Of a stretch of 64,000 bases of DNA, positions 33,871-56,202 are shown piece by piece. The notes beneath the pieces are model-generated. The model did no database searches. It was not told the DNA's origin and saw only the letters and a program-made list of their open reading frames with translations. Within the stretch, counting starts at the first letter, position 1; each line of letters opens with the position of its first letter. The translations under genes were made by a program, and so were the position numbers. This DNA comes from Nyssa sinensis (lineage: Eukaryota; Streptophyta; Magnoliopsida; Cornales; Nyssaceae), in the NCBI GenBank assembly GCA_008638375.1, contig CM018036.1, forward strand, positions 146,501-210,500, written 5' to 3'.

Positions 33871-34954
33871 TTTACTTGACTTATACGACGATGTATTGGT
33901 TATATGATATATAGGATCAAACCGGGTTGACCCGAACCAAAGCCCGAACCGAGCCTGACCCTAGTCCAATACTGTTCATCGTCTTCCCCAGAATGGTGAA
34001 CAGTAACCCTAAACTGAAAATTTTTAAAACTAAATTCGTGAGTTTTTGGCCATGGTTTTTCACTGTTTTAGATTCTAATATAATTCTATAAGCTTAATAA
34101 ACATTTTGACATTTGTTTCATAGCTTGAAACGAGTTCAAAAGCTTAATTCTACTGTTAATGGCCAATTGAATATTCAGCCCATACACACCAATTTCTCCA
34201 TAAAAATCAATGATTCTTGGTTTGTTGTAATCGTACAACCATAAGGATCATTTTTGCATTCATAAAGCTAAGATTAAAACTCATTTGGTGATGTACAACG
34301 TTGAACCCGCGACCTGCAACTCCAGGTTTCTCTTTCTCCTTTAGTGCTTTGGGTCTAATTTTTATGGGTTTGAGTTCCCTATAGCATCTAGTTTAAGGCT
34401 CCATACATCAAAACTTGTTTAATTTAACTTGATTCAGACCTGAATTTTAAGGTCCTTCAATGGCGGGTTGTTAAATTTTCTTACAATTTTGGAAACCTGA
34501 ACGTTCAAAAATCATCCTAACATTGTAAAACTTATTTAGAAATTGAAAGAAACCAAGAAAGTTGAGTTTTGTTACTTGTTTTGTTGGATTTCTCCTTTTT
34601 CCCGAATTTATCTCTCGTCCAGTTTCTCCCCAGCTTTTCTCATTCTTCTTCTATGCTTTAGCTTCTCTTGCTTTCTTATTTTGTTTACTGTTTTTATTCG
34701 TGTTGGCCTTTATTGTCAATTTTGGCACCAGTTCAAATTATTTGAATCGATTGACCAGGTTGTCAATTTCTAGAGCATTCACCATTTTAGGGAATTTAGA
34801 TTAATTTCATATCTTAAGCTAATTAATTTCTTTATTATTTCTATCTTAGTCCTCAAAATTCCTAACATTTAAATCAGTGCATGACTTCCTTAAAACTGAA
34901 TCGGAGCTCGGTTACTATTTTAGTCTTATCGAATTTTCGGGGTGTTACACTACG

Positions 34955-35910
34955 TATTGCTTAAGTTCCTGAAAATCTTTTTGGCATTCAGGGGTCTATT
35001 TTATGGCCTTACTCTCCCTCAAGGCTCTAAAGAATGGGCGGCACCGATCCGTAGATTTAGAGATGAACCTGTTTAGAGTCGCTATCCTTCCATTCAGGCC
35101 TTGGATATCCTTTTTGGTTTTAGGTGGCTATAGCTCAATCATAGCTTTGATTTGTGAGGAATCTGCCTCAATTCCCATTTGAGAGACCAAAAAACCCAAG
35201 AATTTTCCTTTTATGATCTCGAAGGTACATTTTAAGGGGTTGAGCTTCATCCTATATTGCCTCAGGATATTGAATGTTTGGCTAAAGTGTTGGATGTGGT
35301 CACTCTTTCGAATGCTTTTGACTAGCATGTCGTCGATGTAGACCTCTATTGTGTTCCCAATTTAGGAGCCAAACATATTGTTTAGCAGACGTTGATACGT
35401 AGCTCCAGCATTCTTTAAATCGAACGATATCACTCTATAACAATAGAGACCTCATTTAGATATGAGGGAAATTTTCACTCTATAACAAGTTGATCAATCT
35501 TGGAAAGAGGAAAGTTATCCTTGGGACAAGCTTCATTTAGGTCAGTGTAATCAACGCAGACCCTCCATTTGCCATCACTATTTTTTGCGACAACTGTATT
35601 GGCAATCCACTTTGGATTGAACATTTCCCTTATCAATCCAACATTTAGCAACCTTTGGACCTCTTCATTGATGATCTTGTGGCGCTCAGGGGCAAACGTT
35701 CTCATTGTTTGTCTAATCGGATGATGGTTAGGGTCTGTTATTAGCTTATGAGAGATGAGATGAGGATCTATTCCCTCTATGTTTTTTGTTTCTTAAGTAA
35801 ATACCGACATGTTGCTTTTTAGAAACTTCACAATTTCCTCTTGCTCAGTAGGAGACAGAGCTTGAGCTAATCTGTAGATAACTTTCCTCCCCTTCAGTAG
35901 TGACGAGTAC
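34955..35910 (-). pseudogene. Reverse transcriptase remnant, element B
   Basis: 35475-35705 reads 'MRTFAPERHKIINEEVQRLL' and 'GKWRVCVDYTDLNEACPKDN', the start of a gypsy RT. The catalytic region near 35340-35320 reads 'VYIDDMLVKSIRKSDH', with Y-I-D-D. It is followed by 'LNPLKCTFEIIKGKFLGFLV' (35128-35328). At least two stops separate these blocks. The coding continues to the insertion point at 34950. Confidence 0.88.
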
Positions 35911-36195
35911 TTTTATGGGCTCTTCCATTGGCTTGACCATGTTGTCCCTTCCTTTAGGACTTAATGGTTTGTCGATTTCAGAGGGATACTCTTTTGCCTC
36001 ATAAAGGTTGGGAGGTGAAGTACTTCCCTTTTCACGAGGGTATTGTAATTGCTATTTGGAGGTCTTTTCCTTTAATACGAGGGCATGGCACTCTCGAGCG
36101 GTAGGCTGACAACCTTTGATAGAGAAGACTTTGTCATTGTGAACATACTTCAAACATTGATGAAGGGTTGAAGTGACTACTTCCATCTGATGGAG

Positions 36196-36561
36196 CTAAG
36201 GCCTCCCAATGATGACGTTATAAGGGGATTTAGAATCCAGGACCATGTACTTAGAGATCAGTGTCTTCTGCCCGTCTCTTTTTTCCGTCGTGGTTGGTAG
36301 GACTATTTTGCCCAATAGGGTGTTGAGATTTCCATCAAATCCCGCCATCACGGTAGTGATAGCTCTGATGTCATTATGATCGAGCTTCATGTGTTTGAAA
36401 GGTTTGTAAAATAGTACGTTGATGGAGCTTCCAGTATCTACGAGAACCTTTCTAATCTCGAAGTTGGCAATTTTGAGTGAGATAACGAGAGCATCGTTGT
36501 AGGGACAATGTATCCCAACAAGGTCCAGTTCAGAGAACTGGATCTGAGGTCCCGATTTCAT
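36196..36561 (-). pseudogene. Retropepsin-type protease, element B
   Basis: A 121-codon open stretch with 'ISLKIANFEIRKVLVDTGSS', the intact D-T-G-S active site and 'INVLFYKPFKHMKL', ending in 'SPYNVIIGRP'. In Tat elements this is part of gag-pol. Here it is cut off by a stop, although the catalytic motif is conserved. Confidence 0.85.
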
Positions 36562-36809
36562 CTTCTTCTCAATGGCTAAGATTTGGAAGACATATGGTTT
36601 TTCCCTTGCTTCCTGAGCATACCTTTTGTTGGTTGGTTAGACATTCCCGTCGCCGCATTGTCAGCATGAATGACAAAGATAACCTAATTGTTTTGCTGTG
36701 GTGGATCGTTTCGAACCTTCATCGGCTCATGCCTCTGTTCTTGCCTTCTTTGTGATGGTCTATCATCACGGGGGTTCTACCTCCCGTCTTGTCGGACAAA
36801 CTCTCTTAG

Positions 36810-38150
36810 TCATCCTCTCTTGATGAGGTGTTCTATCTCTTGCTTAAGGGCTTTACATTCATCAGTGGTGTACCCGTGCTCATTGTGGAAATCACAGTAC
36901 TTATTATGATTTCTGGCTGGCTGCTGCTCTTTTGTCAGGGCTTCTGACCCTCTTCTTATTGGTGTTGATGTCCCTTTTTTGAACTTGCTCATCCTTTTGA
37001 GCTTTTTCTTTTGCCTTTCGAAAAGATATTTTTGTATCTTCAAGATTAATGTACTTTCATGCTCGTTCCATGAGTGTCGCCATGTTGACAGGAGGATTCT
37101 TGGTCAATGAATCTTGAAAGCGTCCAGGCCCAAGGCCAGAGGTAAGAGCTGCCACTAGGAAGCTTGGGCTGCATTTGGTTATTTCTGTGAGCTCGGTATT
37201 AAAACGAGTAATGTATTTCCAAAATGATTCTCCCTTTGCTTGCTTTACAGTTAACAGGAATTCTAACCCTTTCCTTAATTTTCTGCTGGTTAGGAATCGA
37301 TCAAGAAATTGCCTACTAAGCTCATAGAAATTGCTAATCGATTTTTTGAGGAGGTTGTGGAAACACTTTAAAGCGGTACCTTTGAGGCTCTTCACGAAAG
37401 TTCGGCACATAAAGGCGCCAGTAGCCCCATATAGAGCCATTGTATGCTGGTAATGAGAGAGATGGTCTCCAAGGTCCTCAAACCCGTCGTAGAGGGTGAA
37501 TTTTGGGACAACGAACTTTTTAGGCTACTCATTTGTCATTATGACAGTGGTGAATAGCGTAGGGAACCTCCCGAGCAATTTTCCCAGTTTGTCTTGCTCT
37601 AGAGGGGTGTGGAACCCTCTAGTAAAAATGGTTTGTTCTTGGGAGTGTGCTATCTCTTCTGCCCTTTGAGGGACTCTGGGCAAGACTAGTTGTGGGTTTA
37701 GGACTCGTTGTTGACCTTGTCCTGCACTTTCAAACCCTCAATTCAAGGGATGAGTTTGTCTGATATTAGCAAGAGGGTGTTGCCCTCCTAGGATTGGAGG
37801 GGCTTGTGCCTTTAGAGGCTGGAATTCCTGTTGCGCTGGATCAACTCTCGAGGCCATGGGAGTATGAATCCTCGTTCTGCTTTGGTAATGGATAGCTGGG
37901 TGAAAAGTGAGCATCCCTCTCCCTACAACTGTTGACGTCTAGGGATCAATCCCTATGTTAGTGGTACCATGGGGGTGTACCGGTTGCACATTGGGCAAGT
38001 CCTCGTTGGGGGACCCTTCCGCCCGTGGTGGTAGCGAGAGGCTGAACTCTACCGTGAACAACATTGGTAGGAGGAGAAGGAATATCGCTTCGTTAGCTCT
38101 AGCCAACGAAGCAAGAGCTTGTGACATGACAATGAGTTGTTCTTGCATTT
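36810..38150 (-). pseudogene. Gag remnant, element B
   Basis: The N-terminal part at 37939-38148 begins 'MQEQLIVMSQALASLARANE'. The capsid part (37057-37440) has 'GTALKCFHNLLKKSISNFYE' and 'TVKQAKGESFWKYITRFNTE'. The nucleocapsid motif (about 36900) is 'YCDFHNEHGYTTDECKALKQ'. Frame breaks lie between 37440 and 37939. The order and spacing are those of Ty3/gypsy gag. Confidence 0.85.
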
Positions 38151-38350
38151 AATTGGATTGTTATTAAATTTGATCAAGCTGTTGCTGCAAGTGACTGGAT
38201 GTTTGCCCCCTTCCTCTCCCAGCAAGAGGTTGATTTCGGGGGTTTTAAGAATTATTTTTGGGACAAAAATTGGGAGTCATTGCCTTTTTGGAAGAAAAAA
38301 GACAAAGGATTTGTTGTTTTTGAAGAGAAGGTTAGCAAGAACGATTGTAG

Positions 38351-38368
38351 TTCTCATAGACGGCACCA
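38351..38368 (-). promoter_or_regulatory. Primer binding site of element B
   Basis: The minus strand reads TGGTGCCGTCTATGAGAA, three bases from the LTR edge. The first eight bases match the 3' end of plant tRNA-Asp with one change; the remainder has the form usual for PBS regions of Tat elements. Confidence 0.65.
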
Positions 38369-38371
38369 AAC

Positions 38372-38929
38372 TGATATTGCTCTTTCTGATTAGAGGGGCT
38401 TCCTGTCCTTCGCTACCTATCAAGAAATTAGGATCAGAGGGTCACCGGGCAGGCTCCGGTGGTAGTCGCTCCGATGATAAAGTTAGTAATTAAAAAGAAA
38501 TTGTAATTGAAAATAATAATTGAACATGAATTGAAAGCATACCTTATGATCTTATTTATAGATTGTAGATCTCTAAAGTTGAATAAGATTAGGAGCCATA
38601 AAAGTAGGGATTCGAAATTATCCAAAGATAGTGGTTGCCATATTGAATTTCGTTTCCTTATTTTGAGATCTGTTAGATATGAAAGGCGGTGATCAATTCG
38701 GAACTCATTCCTGAAGATACTTTACCATTCTATTATGAGGTTTGTGATGAGCAAATTGGTAACCCATAGTAGCGGGGTTGGAAGTTTTGCTCCATTATGA
38801 ATAAAATACCTCTGAACCCCTACATGTCTGTCTGAGCTGGATAGCAGAGTCCTTCTTGGTTTGTGTATGGAGGTGCTCTGTACATACACGTGTCACCTCT
38901 GAACTGATCTATCTCTTTATGGTCCATCA
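38372..38929 (-). repeat. 5' LTR of Tat element B
   Basis: 558 bp from TGATATTGC to GGTCCATCA, with TG...CA termini, matching 20550-21103. It lies next to the PBS on the inside and to ACCGA on the outside. Confidence 0.85.
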
Positions 38930-39740
38930 ACCGACAATCTTAACTTAAAAAAACATTCATTTTTATTTTTCATAATTATTTTTTTGAAAAGAACAATTCT
39001 AATAATACTTTTTATTTTAACTAGTCATGTATTTAAATTTTATTTTTTTAATTTAAAATATTTTAACAATCAAATTTCAATGGTTATATTTCGACGATTA
39101 TTTTTTAGCAGTCAAATTTCAATGATCAATTTCTAGCAATCATTTTTAATAGTCATATTATTTTTGAAAAGAACACAATAAAATAAGTTTAAAATAATCA
39201 TAAATATAATTAATGCAATCTTGAAATATATTAAAAATATAATAATTTAAAAAATATTCTAAAGCATTAATATATATATATATTAACTATTAATATAATA
39301 AAAAATCATTTTTTCTTTCTAGTTAGCAAGATAACTATAAACTATATTAGCTAGTCTGTTGGATAATTTATTTTGATGAGAGACTAGCTATTATGGCTAA
39401 AAAGAAAAGATAGCTAATCTTTTGGATATGCTCAAGGATGAAGCAAAAAAAAATGTAGCAAAATTGTCCCTTACTATCTCGATACAAATTTCCTACTTAC
39501 ATTAAAATTTGACACTCTAATGATATTAGCAAAATTTAAAATTTTATTATTTTTTATTAATAGCGAGTCTTACAATTTTTTGATATAAAGACAGAGAAAC
39601 TTGTGTATTTATAAAGAGATGGTATAAAATGTTTTAGAGAATCTCTATTTATAGCTCTTAAAAGTATATGTTCGTTGTTTTTCAAAAAAAACAATTTTTC
39701 TCCTTTTTGTTTGTTCAAGATTTGAATCTTGATGTTCTAG
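38930..39740. other. AT-rich intergenic sequence
   Basis: Long A/T-rich stretch with repeats such as 'caatggttatatttcgacga' near 39080. No gene is seen. Confidence 0.5.
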
Positions 39741-39744
39741 ATCA

Positions 39745-40335
39745 ACAAATTTAGTCAACTGAATCATCATCAGTTGACTAGATTGAGGATTGGTCGACTG
39801 ATTAGGTCAACTAAATTGTCTAGAGGGTTTAAGATTCAATTGTTCAAGAATAATCAGTCGACTGGTTTTGATGTACACTATTTTAGCCTTGAAAAATAGT
39901 CAACTGATTTAGCCTTTTAAGTTGACTAATTTGGATAAAGGGTTCAGGTGGTTTTGTGAAAAATGTCACCTAGTCGATCGGTTCCATGAACTTGTCGACT
40001 AGTTTCATTAGTGTGAAAATAAGTCTTAAGAATCGGTCGACTAGTTCCATGAACTGGTCGATTGGTTTGGACAGTGTATGTATTATTACTTTACAGACCA
40101 GTCGACTGATACTAGAATTAGTCGATCATAAGGTCCACTGAAACCATAAAAATGAATGAAAAATTAGCTATTTGTCAAAATAGTCGACCTACCAATCGAC
40201 TGATAGTGGAACCAGTCGACTGAATCGGTAAACTAGTTAACTGATCAAGAATTTTAGAAAGAGAGTTTTTAGGCACTGGTTAAAACAGTCGATTGCCCCA
40301 AAATTAGGGCAAAACTAGTCGATTGATTTGGTCGA
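39745..40335. repeat. Irregular GTCGAC-rich repeat region
   Basis: Many copies of a short palindromic motif, CAGTCGACTG or variants (for example 'ggtcgactga', 'agtcgactgg', 'agtcgattgg'), at irregular spacing of about 20-60 bp. Similar stretches are known inside plant LTR retrotransposons; the family is not identified here. Confidence 0.6.
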
Positions 40336-40369
40336 ATCTATAATTACTGAGCGATTTTCAAAACATTTC

Positions 40370-41010
40370 AAACTCATGTTCTTGAGACTCTTCGACTTCT
40401 CTCTCTCTCTCTCAAACATCTCGAAACCTTCCAAGTTCTTTCCCAAATTTCTCAATCTCTCTTCCATGACTCCCAAAACTGAAAACTCAACTTTCAAATC
40501 CCAAGGTAAATGCCTTAGAGAGGATTCTCACACCAAACACTGAATAAAATCTCACCACAACACCCAAATTTTCCTCAACACTAATATTGTACTAAATGTT
40601 AACGATAGCATCAAGCATCGACACATAGATTACGATAAAACCATCAACACCCCCTTCTCTGACTCCGAATCCATTGTAATAGGTACTTATTTTGACTACC
40701 TTGGTTGGACCAAGTTTTTTTCTTACTCCAATATTCAACACACCCGACTTTTCCAACTCTTTTACGCCCATTTTTAGATGCCCCAAGATGTCAATGCTTT
40801 CTCATGGGTTCTTGACCATCCCATCTTTCTCAAAGTTGAAAACGTTTCCGAAATCTTCAATATCCTTCAACGGGATTTCCAATAGTTCACTACCCATACT
40901 TGGGTAGTGTGTGATGAATTTAATCCTCTCACGGCCATACAAAAAATGTGTGATAACCCTAACAATATTGAGGTCTTTCGAACCTAAATCCTTACAACTA
41001 ACATTTAAAT
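40370..41010 (+). pseudogene. Retroelement-like ORF remnant downstream of the GTCGAC region
   Basis: Plus-strand reading with stops: 'MTPKTENSTFKSQGKCL' near 40467, then 'YFDYLGWTKFFSYSNIQHTR' (about 40690-40750) followed by a 'LFQLFYAHF' segment, and 'VLDHPIFLKVENVSEIFNIL'. The pattern (a segment ending in 'LFYA.L', then a 'L..P' region) resembles gag-like ORFs of large plant retroelements. Degraded; family assignment is uncertain. Confidence 0.4.
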
Positions 41011-41339
41011 TCCATCTCATCCACCACATCATAACCTACAACATCCTTTCACATGTTGGTAGAAGAGACTTTGTAAGAACATGAAAAACAAATGACATTT
41101 AATAAATAAATAGAATTTGTAAGACCATGAAAACAAATGACAGAAAACTTGTACAACATTTTTAACACTAATTTGAAAAAAAATAAAAATGCATGAATAC
41201 AATAAAAAAACTAGCATAATAAATTTTTGATATAACTATAACATGTAATAAATAAATGGAAATTGTAAGCACATGAAAAACCAATGACAAAAACTTGTAC
41301 AACATTTTTAACACTTTTTTACAATCTTTTAACATATTC

Positions 41340-42890
41340 CTATTGTGGGCGTCAGCACCAGAAAAAATAGAAGATGTGTGTCATCCCTTTTCATGGATTA
41401 AGAGCGATCCCTGACTGTCTCTTTTCCTTAAAGGTAGAAAGGAACGCCTCTTATGGGAGATAGAGAAATTGAGGAGCCGTCAGTTTGTTTTTGGGCAAGA
41501 AACAAGCAAACCTGTTACAGATTGTGCAATATATATGAAGGAAATCAAAAGCAATGGAATGAAAATTACATCACTTTAATCCTAAATACATGTTAAAGGA
41601 TCCTTTGATATGGATCAAAATAAAGATAAAATACTGAGAAATAGAACCACCAGAGAAACAGGTTCGGGGGCTAAAGTATAGAGTGAGAAGGTTTTAGGCA
41701 CCCACCCCGCCCAATCCGAATGGATCGGCCTCGAATATTCACTTGTAAGGCTATTTTGTCATGGGAAAAAACTGAAAAAGATATGTGAGTTCGAAAGTGA
41801 TGAATAACACAAGATCTAGTGTAAAGAAATAATACAGAACAAAAAAAACAGAAAATAGATCTGACTCGGGCCTGAAGGCTTTCTACGTGTCCATTTAGAA
41901 AACAAAATCAGAGTCACGTAGTTCTTCGGTTTACCCTCTTTTATCAAGAGTGATAAAAGAGGCGTGATCAACCGGATCTAAAAAAAACTGTTAAGGGTTT
42001 GAGAGCGTACCTTATTTAGTCATGATAGTCGGACAACATTCCGGCTAGGAAAATCTGGATCAGAGGCTTTAACCGGGTAGATCTTTAGCTTGTTCTTCGG
42101 TTTAGAAAGCGTTGCTTCGACTTGCTTTATGAAGGGAGGTTGTCACTTCGGTAGGGCTTCGACCTTAGGAGAGGGATAGTTTTTGTAGAAAGAACTCTAG
42201 AATTTAACTAAATGCATAAGGATATAGAAATCGTCTTCTTTTCGTGTCCTTAAAACTAATGGCTTGGGAGCTTTATTTATAGGAAAATATAGAGATTTGA
42301 TCTAAGGGTCTAAGATGAAACCTTAAAACAGATGGCTTAGGATCATGTCTTGAGTGATTATTATTTAATTAAATAAATAAGAAATTAAATAAGAATGATT
42401 ATCCTAACTAAATAAATTAATAAATAATTATGACAATACACGAACCAATAAAATTGGTGTTTACGTGCAAGAGCCAATGAGATAAAAGATAAATATAATT
42501 TAATTAAAAAATAAATTCTAAAATAAAAATGTCTAGGTTCAATGTATCTCCATTTAAAGAAATATCAAACAACCAAATTTATGAAAACTTTAAAAGTGAA
42601 AAGTCCTAATTAAACCTAAATAGATTACTATCACTTAAGATTACTAAATTGCTCTCAATTTGGTGGAGAATTTCTAGATTCCCACAAGACACGTGAAATG
42701 ACCAAATTACCCCCAATTCCTTACTAAAAGGCTAAAGTTACCAAAATACCCTCAAAGGGATAAAATGATACGAAAATTACAAAAATGCTCATTAAGTGAC
42801 TAGGAAGTCTTAGTGAGGGTAGAATTATGTCAAAATTTCTAAAATGTCCTTAGTGGGCAAAAAAATGTCAAAATTACTGAAATGCCTTCC
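41340..42890. other. Non-genic sequence, probably retroelement remnant
   Basis: No open frame with a domain. Features such as 'cacccaccccgcccaatcc' and a long AT-rich stretch are compatible with an old LTR, but no termini were found. Confidence 0.3.
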
Positions 42891-42899
42891 GATAGACAG

Positions 42900-43355
42900 A
42901 AGAGTTCTAACAGGATTATGACTTTGTCAAGAAGAGTCCTACTTAGACTAGGACTCTGGTAGGAGAGTCCTACCAGGAGTGAGACTTTATCGGAAAGAGT
43001 CTTACTTGAACTGAGACTCTGGTAGGAGAGTTCTAATAGGAGTGAGAGTTTATAAGAAAGAGTTCTACTTAGACTGAGACTCTGCCAAAAAAGTCCTAAC
43101 GCGAGTGAGACTCTATCGGAAAGAGTCCTTCTTATACTAGACTTTGATAGGAGAATCCTAACGAGAGTGAAACTCTATCAGGAATAGTCCTACTTGGACT
43201 GAGACTTTGATAGGATAGTCCTAACGGGAATAGGACTCTATTAGGAGAAGTCCTAATAAAACTGAAACTCTGGCAAGAGTCCTAGTAAGAATGAGATTCT
43301 GTTAGGAAAAATTTTAATAAGAATAAGACTCTGTTAGGAGGAGTCCTAATGAAAG
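42900..43355. repeat. 63-bp tandem repeat, about 7 copies
   Basis: The unit combines two ~31-bp halves: 'gagactctggtaggagagtc' plus 'ctaccaggag', and 'tgagactttatcggaaagag' plus 'tcttacttgaact'. Later copies are diverged. It ends about 0.65 kb upstream of the VHA-A start codon. Confidence 0.88.
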
Positions 43356-43539
43356 TAAATTTTTTAATATAACTACTAAATTGCTACTATTTAATTAAGA
43401 ATCACAAAATAAGATGTCTATACCAATTATATTTTAAAGATTTCAAAAATAGTTTTGGTATATATTTAGAGCCTCGTAAAATATGCGTTGGAAGTCACAG
43501 ATACCATAGGTCCAAACATGGCAATGGCTTTGAGCGAAT

Positions 43540-44002
43540 TTTGCATATTTTAAAGGGGTCGTAATTGGATCAAAAAAAAAAAAAAAGGGTCGTAATTTAA
43601 GAGAAAAAATGTCTCTTGGAAGTGGTGATTTGAATATTTCCCGTTGAAAGCGTTACGTTGAGTGACGTTTTTAAGGTAACACCACAGTGGTAAATCAATG
43701 ACGCGGCAACATATGATTGGATATACCATGCAATCCGATGCACTACAGGTACTAGATATCGTAATGGGTCCCGTGGGTTGGAGCTATCATAATTCACGTT
43801 CTCGTCCTCTTATTCCTTTTTGGTTCTTCGCATCTGAGAAGCGCCAAAACCTCTGTATTTCTCAGTTCTCGCTTCGTATCAGAGATTTCGATTGAAAACC
43901 GAAGGTCTTCTTGCCGATCGGATCTCCAAGTTGAGGATCAGATTATTCTGAGTTGTATCGATTTGATCTTCGTCGTATCATCTGATCTATCTATCTCCCA
44001 AA
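43540..44002 (+). promoter_or_regulatory. Promoter and 5' leader of VHA-A
   Basis: Upstream of the ATG at 44003. ACGT-core motifs are visible ('gttacgttgagtgacgtttt' at about 43650 and 'atgacgcggca' near 43697), typical of bZIP binding sites. A pyrimidine-rich leader follows from about 43800. The transcription start is not resolved. Regulatory use is inferred. Confidence 0.4.

Positions 44003-56202
<12,200 letters not shown>

Larger units (their letters stand above)
27282..34949 (-). mobile_element. Large LTR-type insertion in element B (level 2)
   Basis: Ends are TGTCACGAC (27282) and GTGTTACA (34949). On the minus strand this is TGTAACACCCCGAAAATTCG ... GTCGTGACA, a terminal pattern common to LTRs of large plant gypsy elements. 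It is flanked by CTAAG (27277-27281) and CTACG (34950-34954). The flanks sit inside the RT/RNase H coding region of element B. With the level-3 insert removed it is about 3.8 kb and has no gag-pol, so it is best read as a long solo LTR or a LARD-like derivative. Several tandem repeats and a tRNA-like segment lie within it. Confidence 0.75.
20550..38929 (-). mobile_element. Tat-lineage Ty3/gypsy retrotransposon (element B) with nested insertions
   Basis: A full-length but decayed element with LTRs at 20550-21103 and 38372-38929. It is flanked by ACCGC (20545-20549) and ACCGA (38930-38934), an imperfect 5-bp duplication. Minus-strand order: 5' LTR, PBS (38368-38351), gag, protease, RT, RNase H, a second archaeal-type RNase H, integrase, tandem repeats, an antisense extra ORF, a PPT (21117-21104), 3' LTR. 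The second RNase H and the antisense ORF between pol and the 3' LTR are known marks of the Tat lineage. Without the 7.67-kb insertion at 27282-34949 the element would be about 10.7 kb. All coding regions have stops or frameshifts and the LTRs differ at very roughly one base in ten by eye, so it is old and immobile. Confidence 0.88.

Noticed and set aside
27282..34949. A complete autonomous retrotransposon at level 2
   Set aside because: No gag, protease, RT or integrase is present once the level-3 insertion is set aside; about 3.8 kb remain, fitting a solo LTR or LARD-like element.
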